From the NCBI RefSeq assembly GCF_014863355.1, contig NZ_JACZEP010000001.1, forward strand, positions 496,001-560,000: a stretch of DNA of 64,000 bases, written 5' to 3'. The DNA is from Aminobacter carboxidus (GTDB lineage: Bacteria > Pseudomonadota > Alphaproteobacteria > Rhizobiales > Rhizobiaceae). Positions 51,489-59,065 of the stretch are shown piece by piece. The position numbers and the translations under genes were made by a program. Under the pieces are notes generated by a model. It saw only the letters and a list, made by a program, of their open reading frames with translations, made no database searches and was not told the DNA's origin. How positions within the stretch are numbered: position 1 is the stretch's first letter; every line of letters begins with the position of its first letter.

Positions 51489-51505
51489 TTTCTAAACTTT
51501 AGAAA
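51489..51505. promoter_or_regulatory. ROK operator palindrome
   Basis: TTTCTAAA-C-TTTAGAAA, a perfect palindrome with 8-bp arms, begins 20 bp before the ROK ATG. ROK repressors such as XylR and NagC bind AT-rich palindromes of this length. It stands in an AT-rich tract in otherwise GC-rich DNA. Confidence 0.7.
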
Positions 51506-51708
51506 TTAATTAAGACGAGTCAACCGGTTTCTGAGCGGGCGGGATTTCAGCTCTTCCTTGCCGCCGTCTTGAGGGACCGTACCGGGAGCGGTGGGGCAGG
51601 GCAGCTGTGGTCGATGCCGACAAGGGCCGGGAGTGGCGCGGGGGGCGAGATTGGCGGAGCCAGACAGCAGGCCAGCGCAAGGAAGGCTTAATGAAGGTTA
51701 CCGAAAGA

Positions 51709-51738
51709 TTACCGCTAAATATTTGATTTTATTATACT
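51709..51738 (+). promoter_or_regulatory. Promoter candidate of the outer-membrane barrel gene
   Basis: TTACCG (51709-51714) and TATACT (51733-51738) are 18 bp apart in a strongly AT-rich patch. This leaves a leader of about 165 bases before the ATG at 51913. The rest of the 51506-51912 stretch shows no supported gene. Confidence 0.45.
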
Positions 51739-51912
51739 CGATGCAATGTTGCCGCAATGCACAAGGGGCAAGTTACGCTCGCAACCAATGATATGGTGCA
51801 CGGGACTTGGCCGGCGGGTTTCTCCCCCCGTTCCCGCCACGTCGAGGCCCCGTCAATGGGCTGCGAGGCTTCTGCTTCGCAGCCCCACGCAAATGTCGGA
51901 GCAAGAACTAAC

Positions 51913-52548
51913 ATGTCCACGCGGAATCTGTTTTTCGTCGTATTCGCTGGCCTCGCGCCTTTCGCTATGCCTGCAATGGCCGCTGACATCGCCCAGAACT
52001 ATGAGGCGCCGCAGGATTTTTCCAATCAGGCCTATGACTGGTCTGGCACCTATGCCGGTATCCATCTCGGCTCGGCCTCCTCGGGCTTGCCAAACCCGTT
52101 TGCCGACAAGAGCGGCTGGCAGCTCGGCGGCCAGGTCGGCACCAACTTCCAGTCCGGCTCGATGGTATACGGCGCCGAGCTCGAAGGCAGCTACTCCAAG
52201 GGCTCCAAGTACAATCTCGGCGGCGGTGCGGAGCTGCAGCGCACCTGGAACGGTGCTGCCAAGGTTCGCGCCGGCGTCGCCCTCGACCGCACGCTGATCT
52301 ACGGCACCGCCGGCTACTCAATGGCCAAGTTCAAGGGCAAGGGCAACGTCATTTCCGATGACAAGTGGGAAGGCGGCTACCTGGTCGGCGGCGGTATCGA
52401 GCAGGCCTTCGATGGCGGCCTCAGAGGGCGCGTCGAGTACAACTACGTCAACTATGGCGACGTGAACGCGGTGGTAAAGGGCGGCGGCCGCCGCAGCGAA
52501 GACCTTGCCAGCCATAGCGTCAAGCTCGGCCTGAACTACGGCTTCTGA
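51913..52548 (+). CDS. Outer-membrane beta-barrel protein (Omp25/31-like)
   Basis: A 211-residue eight-stranded barrel. The signal peptide is residues 1-23 (ending AMA-AD). Typical opening YDWSGTYAGIHLGSASSG and strands GWQLGGQVGTNFQSG and VKLGLNYGF at the end, with terminal Phe for BAM recognition. The family is abundant in Rhizobiales and binds peptidoglycan or fills the outer membrane. The ATG at 51913 directly precedes the signal sequence; the longer frame is discarded. Confidence 0.9.
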   Translation: MSTRNLFFVVFAGLAPFAMPAMAADIAQNYEAPQDFSNQAYDWSGTYAGIHLGSASSGLPNPFADKSGWQLGGQVGTNFQSGSMVYGAELEGSYSKGSKYNLGGGAELQRTWNGAAKVRAGVALDRTLIYGTAGYSMAKFKGKGNVISDDKWEGGYLVGGGIEQAFDGGLRGRVEYNYVNYGDVNAVVKGGGRRSEDLASHSVKLGLNYGF

Positions 52549-52731
52549 CCAGCACTTTCCGGGCGCTCACGTCGCTCGGGAGGAGATTGCCCGTCAAGGC
52601 GCTGGCTGCGTCCCTGTCCTCCAGGAGGACGCGAGCCGCGCCGGCGACGGTGTGCCAGCACATCGAAGGCAGGTTCAGCTCCCAATCGACCTGTTTTCGA
52701 TGATCGGGCAATGGCCCGGAAAGGATGTCTC

Positions 52732-53160
52732 ATGTCTGTGTCACGGATCCTGGCCTGCGCGATTGCCGCCAGCCTGCTCATTAGCCTGCCGGCACAGGCC
52801 CGCGGCAGCAGCACCGGCAACGAGCCGGTGCTGCTGGTCGGCGGCGGCTATTGGGACGACGATGACGACATCGACTGCGACTGGCCGCGCGATCGCTACG
52901 AGCGCCGCCAGTGCGAGCGCTGGCGCGACAGACAGGATCGCCGCGACCGCCACAAGCGCGACAAGGACACCGAAGCCGCCATCGGCCTCGGCATCCTCGG
53001 CCTTGCCGTCGGCGCCATCGTTGCCGGATCGGTGGCCGAGCAGAATTCCCGGGATCGACAGCGCGACCAGTGGAGCGGCCCGTGCCACCGCCGCTACGGC
53101 TACGACCGCCGCAGCAACACCTTCATCGGCGAGGGTGGCCGCCGCTTCTACTGTCGCTAG
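52732..53160 (+). CDS. Small secreted protein with BA14K-like C-terminus
   Basis: A 142-residue protein with signal peptide (about 1-23, ending AQA) and a charged middle rich in Arg and Asp (RYERRQCERWRDRQDRRDRH). One hydrophobic glycine-rich helix follows (IGLGILGLAVGAIVAGSVA), then CHRRYGYDRRSNTFIGEGG and RRFYC, which recall the C-terminal repeat of BA14K lectin-like proteins of Brucella. AAAGGA supports the ATG at 52732. Probable envelope protein; moderate confidence in family. Confidence 0.7.
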   Translation: MSVSRILACAIAASLLISLPAQARGSSTGNEPVLLVGGGYWDDDDDIDCDWPRDRYERRQCERWRDRQDRRDRHKRDKDTEAAIGLGILGLAVGAIVAGSVAEQNSRDRQRDQWSGPCHRRYGYDRRSNTFIGEGGRRFYCR

Positions 53161-53305
53161 GGGTGAGCGCTTCGGCTCTCTATTCAGCGTTATTGCCGTG
53201 GATGCATGGCAGTCTGGGTTTTCGCTCTAGGCTGTTTGTTCTTATGGCTGCGCCCAAGTCGAAGAACTGCTATATCGACTGGGATGGTCGTTCCAACCCG
53301 GTGAT

Positions 53306-53743
53306 ATGCTAATGAAGCTATTGGTAGCGGTCGGCGCCTTCGCTACGATGACGGTGGCATCTGCTGCCGACGAGTGCCTTACGGCAAGGGGCTACAATAT
53401 TTGCGAGGCTGCTGTGAGAATCCAGCAGAAGTTCGCCAGTTCACTGCCGATGCAGGTCAGCGATAATGTCACTGTGCACAGCGCTTTAGTCTTCGGGCGC
53501 CGCTTAAGTTTTCATGCAGTTTGGGCTCAGTCGAACGCTGAATTGACCACGATGTTGGAGGCAGGTGGGATCACCAAGGCTCAACTGGTCGAGAAAGTCG
53601 GGTGGCAAACGAAGTCAATGATATGCGGTCAGTTTGCTACCAACGCATTCGTGCAACTGGGTGGCGAGGTCGAATACAACTATCGGACTTCTGACGCTGT
53701 CCCCGTAGCGACGGCATTGGTCGACGACTGCCCCCAGCCATAA
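53306..53743 (+). CDS. Secreted hypothetical protein (AT-richer)
   Basis: A 145-residue protein with a signal peptide (about 1-20, ending ASA-AD). The mature part has four cysteines (ADECLTARGYNICE, SMICGQ, VDDCPQP). No domain is recognised. Codons such as CTA, TTG, AGA and GGG are used more than in neighbours, and base composition is visibly AT-richer. ATG 53306 and ATG 53312 are both possible. It faces the convergent 53760 gene and is near a vapC relic. Confidence 0.65.
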   Translation: MLMKLLVAVGAFATMTVASAADECLTARGYNICEAAVRIQQKFASSLPMQVSDNVTVHSALVFGRRLSFHAVWAQSNAELTTMLEAGGITKAQLVEKVGWQTKSMICGQFATNAFVQLGGEVEYNYRTSDAVPVATALVDDCPQP

Positions 53744-53759
53744 GTCGAACCTAGATCAA

Positions 53760-54122
53760 TCACTTGGCAATGCCTTTTACACCTTCCGGGCCCAGCGCAT
53801 TGTTGTACTGGCCGCAGTCGATTTTCTGCTCGATGCGGAAGTCCAATATCTCGCGATACGTAGAGGAGCGCATTGTGTCGATGAATTTCTCGGTCAGAAC
53901 AGCCTTCTCACCGGATGATAAGTTCGGGTTTTCATAGAGAAATTCCTTAGCCTTTGGCCGGCAAACACCGATCACCGCTTCGACGATGGCATCCAGCGGA
54001 AAGCAATAAGCGCCATAGTACTGGGCATTTTGCCGCATGCACATCACATATGCCGAGCCATCTGCTCTGGCAGAAGTTGTCAGGGCGGTGAGGCTGGTTA
54101 GTGCAAGTATAAATCCGCGCAT
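53760..54122 (-). CDS. Secreted hypothetical protein
   Basis: A 120-residue protein whose signal peptide MRGFILALTSLTALTTSARA starts at ATG 54122. Four cysteines occur in the mature part (VMCMRQ, GAYCFPLDA, IGVCRPKAK, QKIDCGQYN), suggesting two disulfide bonds. No domain is recognised. The open frame to 54311 is mostly the antisense of a vapC relic and is discarded. Composition is AT-richer than surrounding genes, as for 53306. Confidence 0.65.
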   Translation of the reverse strand: MRGFILALTSLTALTTSARADGSAYVMCMRQNAQYYGAYCFPLDAIVEAVIGVCRPKAKEFLYENPNLSSGEKAVLTEKFIDTMRSSTYREILDFRIEQKIDCGQYNNALGPEGVKGIAK

Positions 54123-54221
54123 AGTACGCACTGAACTCGAAATCCAAAATCCTTTCAAGCCCTGAATTGGAGAGCCCGATGGCTCGTCCTGACACTGCTG
54201 CCATCCGTATTCTCGCGCGCT

Positions 54222-54444
54222 CGCGAACTGGTCGACGAGTTCATTGTCGAGATTGGCGCAGGACATGGCGATCTCAGGCGATGTCGGTTCGCTCGCCATC
54301 GCTACCGGCATGCGCTACGGCTAGGCGGTCGGCCATCCGGCCGACCTCAATTTCGGCGATTGTTTTGCCTATGCCTGCGCCCGGTCGCTGGGCGCGAAGC
54401 TGCTCTACAAGGGCAGCGACTTTTCCAGAACCGATCTGGCCTGA
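54222..54444 (+). pseudogene. vapC-type toxin remnant (PIN domain)
   Basis: Pieces of a VapC toxin: ELVDEFIVEIGA in one frame, then in another ISGDVGSLAIATGMRYG, a TAG stop in place of the usual Lys, and [17 protein letters not shown] plus [14 protein letters not shown] before TGA at 54442. The last part is the conserved C-terminal PIN motif. The 5' half and the antitoxin gene are absent. Inactive. Confidence 0.75.
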
Positions 54445-54497
54445 CCGATCCGGCCTGGCCAACTTGGTCTGGCAGGTTCGCCAGGCCAACAGGCGGA

Positions 54498-55739
54498 TCA
54501 CTCCGCCGGGGCCAGCACCGCCGGCCGGGCGACCGGGCGTTCCTTGATCGGCCAGTGGACGACCGCGGCGAACAGGCCAAGGATCACGCCGAGCCACCAG
54601 ACCGGGTTGTAGGACCCGAAATGGTCGTAGAGATAGCCGCCGAGCCAGACGCCGAGGAACGAACCGATCTGGTGCGAGAAGAACACAATGCCGCCAAGCA
54701 TGCCGAGGTGGCGGGTGCCGAACATGATGGCAACGAGGCCGTTGGTCGGCGGCACGGTCGACAGCCACAGCAGGCCCATGATGATGGCGAAGACGACGAC
54801 GGTGGTCGGTGTCTGCGGCACCAGCAGGAACACCGTCACCAGCACCGAGCGGGCAATGTAGATCCAGGCAAGGAAGTGCGGCTTCGAATATTTCTGGCCG
54901 ATGACGCCGGAGGCGAGCGAGCCGATGACGTTGAAAAAGCCGATCAGCGCCAGCGCGATGACGGCGTAGCGCGCATCGATGCCGATGTCCCTGATATAAG
55001 CAGGGAAATGGGCGGTGATGAAGGCGACCTGGAAGCCGCAGACGAAGAAGCCAGAAACCAGCAAGAGATAGCTCTTGTGGGCAAAGGCCTCGGACAGCGC
55101 CTGACTGAGCGTCTGCTCGATCTCGGCCTGCGAGACCTTGCCGGAGCGCGAATTACCGACAAGCGGGATTGCCAGCACCGGGATCACCAGCATGGCGATC
55201 GACATGTATACGAGCGTGTCGGACCAGCCATATGCGTCGATCAGCCCCTGACTGATCGGTGCGAAGACGAACATGCCGGCGGAACCGGCGGCGGTGCCGA
55301 TGCCGAACACGATCGAGCGGTTCTGCGGGTTGGTGTTGCGGGCAAAGGCCGCGAGCACGATGCTGAACGAGCCGGCGGCAACGCCGAGGCCGACGAGCAC
55401 GCCGCCACTGAGATGCAGCATGCCGGCACTGTCGGCATGGGCCATCAGATAGAGGCCGACCGAATAGAGCACGGCGCCTAGTGTCAGCACGCGCCAACTG
55501 CCGAAGCGGTCGGCGATGGCGCCGAAGATCGGTTGGCCGAGGCCCCAGCACAGGTTCTGGATCGCCATGGCGAGACCGAAGGTGGTGCGGTCCCAGCCCT
55601 TTTCGGCGAGCATCGGCAGCTGGAAGAAGCCCATCGCCGAGCGCGGGCCGAAGGTCAGCGCCGCAATCAGGCAGCCACAAATAATGATGAGCCAAGGTAT
55701 TTTCGACCCCGACCTAGTGTTCACCGCCGCTGCCGTCAT
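54498..55739 (-). CDS. MFS transporter
   Basis: A 413-residue carrier with 12 predicted helices. The signature A loop is AIADRFGSWRVL, and the core NGLVAIMFGTRHLGMLGGIV resembles oxalate:formate/monocarboxylate-type members. GGGAG precedes the ATG at 55739; the longer frame toward 55964 overlaps the sigma-factor promoter and is discarded. It is divergent from the ECF sigma gene. The vapC relic and a GGCC-rich inverted repeat (54455-54494) lie beyond its stop. Confidence 0.88.
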   Translation of the reverse strand: MTAAAVNTRSGSKIPWLIIICGCLIAALTFGPRSAMGFFQLPMLAEKGWDRTTFGLAMAIQNLCWGLGQPIFGAIADRFGSWRVLTLGAVLYSVGLYLMAHADSAGMLHLSGGVLVGLGVAAGSFSIVLAAFARNTNPQNRSIVFGIGTAAGSAGMFVFAPISQGLIDAYGWSDTLVYMSIAMLVIPVLAIPLVGNSRSGKVSQAEIEQTLSQALSEAFAHKSYLLLVSGFFVCGFQVAFITAHFPAYIRDIGIDARYAVIALALIGFFNVIGSLASGVIGQKYSKPHFLAWIYIARSVLVTVFLLVPQTPTTVVVFAIIMGLLWLSTVPPTNGLVAIMFGTRHLGMLGGIVFFSHQIGSFLGVWLGGYLYDHFGSYNPVWWLGVILGLFAAVVHWPIKERPVARPAVLAPAE

Positions 55740-55962
55740 CGTCAGATCTCCCGTGAGTGGAATGTTTTTACCCGATCCGCAGCGATGTTCAAAATCAATT
55801 GAACTAGGGAAAAGGTTCAAGATTTCTGATGTGTCGGGAATAGAACGATGCCGCCAGTCGTTAGTTGTGCGCTTGGGTGACTGGGGTTCAGTCAGCTGCT
55901 TGCGTCGCGCCGATTCGGCGCGTTCAATCGACGTCAAAGAGGACGACTTGCGATCCGCGGTC

Positions 55963-56481
55963 ATGGACGAAAAGAAGGCAGCGATACTTCAGGAAATCCC
56001 CCGGCTGCGCCGCTATGCGCGCGCGCTTTTGCGCGACCGCGATTCCGCCGACGATCTCGTCCAGGACAGTCTCGAGCGCGCGCTGGTGCGCATGGACAAT
56101 TGGCGAACCGGAGAAAGCCCCAGGAGGTGGCTGTTTACGATCATGCACCATCTATTCATCGACCAGATGCGCAAGGTGAGCCGGCGCGGCGAGGCGTCGA
56201 TCCTGTCGCTCGACGCGACCGAGGCGCTGGCGACCCCTGCGACGCAGACCGAAAGTGTCGCTTCGCGCGAGATCGTCGATGCGTTGCAGCAGATCAGCCC
56301 CGACCGCCGCGCCGCTCTGGTGATGGTTGCCATCGAAGGATTTTCATATGCCGAGGCCGCAACGATGCTCGGTGTGCCGGCCGGCACGCTGATGTCACGC
56401 ATCGCGCGCGGCCGCGAGGAACTGCGCGGGCTGCTTGACGACCAGGCACGCCGGCGGGCGATAAGGATCGTCGAGAAATGA
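55963..56481 (+). CDS. ECF-type RNA polymerase sigma factor
   Basis: A 172-residue sigma factor of the extracytoplasmic-function group. Region 2 is RRYARALLRDRDSADDLVQD (about 17-36) and WLFTIMHHLFIDQMRK. Region 4 is ISPDRRAALVMVAIEGFSYA and LGVPAGTLMSRIARGREELR (about 110-155). The ATG at 55963 gives MDEKKAAIL; TTG 55948 with AGAGGA is an alternative. The stop overlaps the anti-sigma gene by four bases, so the pair is coupled. Confidence 0.92.
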   Translation: MDEKKAAILQEIPRLRRYARALLRDRDSADDLVQDSLERALVRMDNWRTGESPRRWLFTIMHHLFIDQMRKVSRRGEASILSLDATEALATPATQTESVASREIVDALQQISPDRRAALVMVAIEGFSYAEAATMLGVPAGTLMSRIARGREELRGLLDDQARRRAIRIVEK

Positions 56482-57272
56482 CCGCGCGCAGCTTTACCGA
56501 CCGTGACATCCACCTGGCCCTCGACGGCGAGCTGCCGGAGGACGAGCGCGCCGCCTACCAGATGTGGCTCGAAGCCAATCCCGACATGAAGGCCAAAAGC
56601 CTGCGTTTTGCGGCCGATAACGCCGCCTTGCGTAACCTGTTTGCTGGTGTGCTCGAAGAGCCGGTGCCGTCGCGGCTGGTAACAGCGGTCAATGGCGATG
56701 GCCCCAGGCGCAAGCAGGCGACGCCGTGGTGGCGAATGGCGGCTGCAGCGGCATTGCTGATCGCAGGCGGGGTCGGCGGATATCTTGCCGGGATGAGCGG
56801 CATCGGCATGGGAGCCGATTCCGACGACCGCATGGCCCAACTGGCGATCGCGGCGCACCAGACATTCGCCGCCGACAAGAACCGGCCGGTCGAAGTCGAC
56901 GGCAGCGACCAGGCCTATCTGACCGGCTGGCTGTCCAAGCGAACCGGCTTGACGCTTGTGGCGCCGGACCTGACCAAGAACGGTTTTACGCTGCTGGGCG
57001 GGCGCCTAGTGCCGGCGAATGGCAGCACGGCGGCGCTGATGCTCTATGCGGACGCCGAGGGCAACCGCATCTCGGTCTATGTCGTCGCCGAAGGCACTGA
57101 ACGCTCCAAGGGTACTTTCACCCTGGCGAGCGGTGGCCCCGAGGCGGTCTACTGGCAGGACGAAGGCTATGGCTGCGCCATCGTCGGCACGTTGCCGCCC
57201 GAGCAGATGGGCGTGGTCGCCAAGGACGCCTACAAGCAGCTGATCGCGGGAGCCGGGCTGGCGCGGTCGTAG
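56478..57272 (+). CDS. Anti-sigma factor, zinc-free type
   Basis: A 264-residue single-pass membrane protein. The N-terminal cytoplasmic domain (1-75) has the anti-sigma helix pattern RDIHLALDGELPEDERAAYQ, with no HxxxCxxC zinc motif. One membrane helix lies at about 88-108 (MAAAAALLIAGGVGGYLAGM). The periplasmic part ends in LPPEQMGVVAKDAYKQL. It is coupled to the upstream sigma gene and should hold it inactive until a signal arrives. Confidence 0.87.
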   Translation: MTARSFTDRDIHLALDGELPEDERAAYQMWLEANPDMKAKSLRFAADNAALRNLFAGVLEEPVPSRLVTAVNGDGPRRKQATPWWRMAAAAALLIAGGVGGYLAGMSGIGMGADSDDRMAQLAIAAHQTFAADKNRPVEVDGSDQAYLTGWLSKRTGLTLVAPDLTKNGFTLLGGRLVPANGSTAALMLYADAEGNRISVYVVAEGTERSKGTFTLASGGPEAVYWQDEGYGCAIVGTLPPEQMGVVAKDAYKQLIAGAGLARS

Positions 57273-57418
57273 GCAGTGGCTCTTTCGCGGGGGCGCTGCT
57301 TGTACTGCTTGCACCTCTGTACCTTGGGTAGCTGGGCAGCCCGCTGCTTAGCCCTGTTTGGCTCCCAAGTTGCGGAGCTCCGCCGTTTTCCTGATGGCAT
57401 GTGGCCATTGGGCGGCCA

Positions 57419-57478
57419 CGGCATGGATTCCCGACACTCTCCGCTCGTTTCACTCGCTCACGAGATCGGGAATGACGG
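57419..57478 (+). repeat. 60-bp inverted repeat, left copy
   Basis: It matches the reverse complement of 57574-57633 with one mismatch, and similarity continues about 35 bp further out at lower identity. The core includes CGCTCGTTTCACTCGCTCAC. The 686-bp gene-free stretch 57273-57958 is mostly this palindrome pair. Confidence 0.88.
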
Positions 57479-57573
57479 ATCGTGTGGGTGTCTCGCCAAT
57501 CTCCGACCACTGTGACTGACGGATACCTTGCCCCGGGAGCTATGTTGAAGGTTGGCCGAGACGGCACCTCCAG

Positions 57574-57633
57574 CCCGTCATTCCCGACCTCGTGAGCGAG
57601 TGAAACGAGCGGAGAGTGTCGGGAATCCATGCC
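57574..57633 (-). repeat. 60-bp inverted repeat, right copy
   Basis: Partner of 57419-57478, 95 bp away. The pair could form a cruciform or transcript hairpin behind the anti-sigma gene. No terminator T run is seen. Confidence 0.88.
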
Positions 57634-57958
57634 GCGACAGCAGAGTGGCCACAAGCCATAAGGAACCGGGGTACGTAGCCGGGCCGTGTCCAAAAGCTTC
57701 CCGGTGCTTGCAGCCAGCCAAGACTCGGCAGCAAGCACCGGCTACCCAGATCCGGAAACACGAGCGCAACAGGACCTGAAGGCTCGACGTTTTTCGGCGC
57801 CCTTTCCTATGAGATTCATATGCCCGAGCAGTGCCCGGCCATGTCACAATAAGGCCCGAATCGAGGCGTGACTGCGCAGTGCAAACGCGGGCGCGCCAGC
57901 GCTTCGCAGGGACATTCCTTCAGGGCTCCTCTCGCCCAGACGAGGTTCTCAGGACCAG

Positions 57959-59065
57959 ATGGCTGCCGACATTCGTACGGCCCGCGCTGAAGATGTCGAT
58001 GCGCTTGTCGCCATCGAGAACGCCGTCTTTGAAGGCGACCGGATTTCGCGCCGCTCCTTCCGCCAACTGATCGATCACGAAACCGCGCAGGCGCTTGTCG
58101 CTGACAGCAACGGCCGCCTTGCCGGCTATGCGATGGTGCTGTTTCGCAAGGGCAGCGGCGTGGCGCGGCTTTATTCCTTCGCCATTGCACCCGATTTTGG
58201 CGGCAAGGGCATCGGCCGCAGCCTGCTCGATGCCGCCGAGCACGTCGCCTACGAGCATGGCCGCATGATGCTGCGGCTCGAGGTACGCCAGGACAATGGA
58301 CGCGCTATCCGGCTCTACGAGCAAAACGGCTATCGCAGGATCGGCCACGAGGCCGACTATTACGAAGACGGTATGGCAGCGCTGCGCTACGAAAAGACGC
58401 TGCGCGGCGACGTGCCGGTGGCAACCAAGGTGCCGTTCTACGCCCAGACCTGCGATTTCACCTGCGGGCCGTGCTGCCTGATGATGGCGATGGCCAATTT
58501 CGACCGCAAGTTCGTGCCGGACCCGGTGATGGAGGTCAGGCTTTGGCGCGAGGCGACGACGATCTTCATGATGTCGGGGCCGGGCGGCTGCGAGCCGTTC
58601 GGGCTGGCGGTGGCTGGCCATGAGGCGGGGCTTGGCGCGGAGATCTTCGTATCCGCCGAGGGCGCGCTGTTTCTGCAGTCCGTCCGCACCGCCGAAAAAC
58701 GCCGAGTGATGGAGCTGGCGCAGGCCGATTTCCGCGCCCGCGCCGAAAAATACGCGATCCCCGTGACCTACCGCCCGTTCGCGCTCGACGACATCAGGGG
58801 CAAGCTGGCCGAGGGCAAGCTGGTGCTGGTGCTGATCTCGGGCTTTCTGATGTTCGGCAAGAAGGTGCCGCACTGGGTTCTGGCCATCGGCGACGATGGC
58901 GGCCACATCTTGATCCATGACCCGTGGATCGAGGACGAGCAGCGCGAGACGGCGTCGGACGCCGCCAACATACCCGTTCCCTACGACATCTTCATGCGCA
59001 TGGCGCAGTTCGGCCGCGACGGCCTGCGCGCCGCAATCACTCTCGGAAAGCCTTCGAAACGATGA
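57959..59065 (+). CDS. GNAT acetyltransferase fused to a C39-like papain-fold peptidase
   Basis: A 368-residue two-domain protein. Residues 1-150 form a GNAT domain with the acetyl-CoA loop DFGGKGIGRSLL (79-90) and NGRAIRLYEQNGY. Residues 155-360 form a C39-like peptidase: Gln163 oxyanion, Cys169 in CDFTCGPCC, His305 in VPHWVLAIG and Asp321 in ILIHDPW. The stop overlaps the ATG of the RimK-like ligase (ATGA), so the two proteins act together. This pairing was described by comparative genomics as a peptide-modification or peptide-synthesis system, and its product is unknown. Confidence 0.92.
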   Translation: MAADIRTARAEDVDALVAIENAVFEGDRISRRSFRQLIDHETAQALVADSNGRLAGYAMVLFRKGSGVARLYSFAIAPDFGGKGIGRSLLDAAEHVAYEHGRMMLRLEVRQDNGRAIRLYEQNGYRRIGHEADYYEDGMAALRYEKTLRGDVPVATKVPFYAQTCDFTCGPCCLMMAMANFDRKFVPDPVMEVRLWREATTIFMMSGPGGCEPFGLAVAGHEAGLGAEIFVSAEGALFLQSVRTAEKRRVMELAQADFRARAEKYAIPVTYRPFALDDIRGKLAEGKLVLVLISGFLMFGKKVPHWVLAIGDDGGHILIHDPWIEDEQRETASDAANIPVPYDIFMRMAQFGRDGLRAAITLGKPSKR

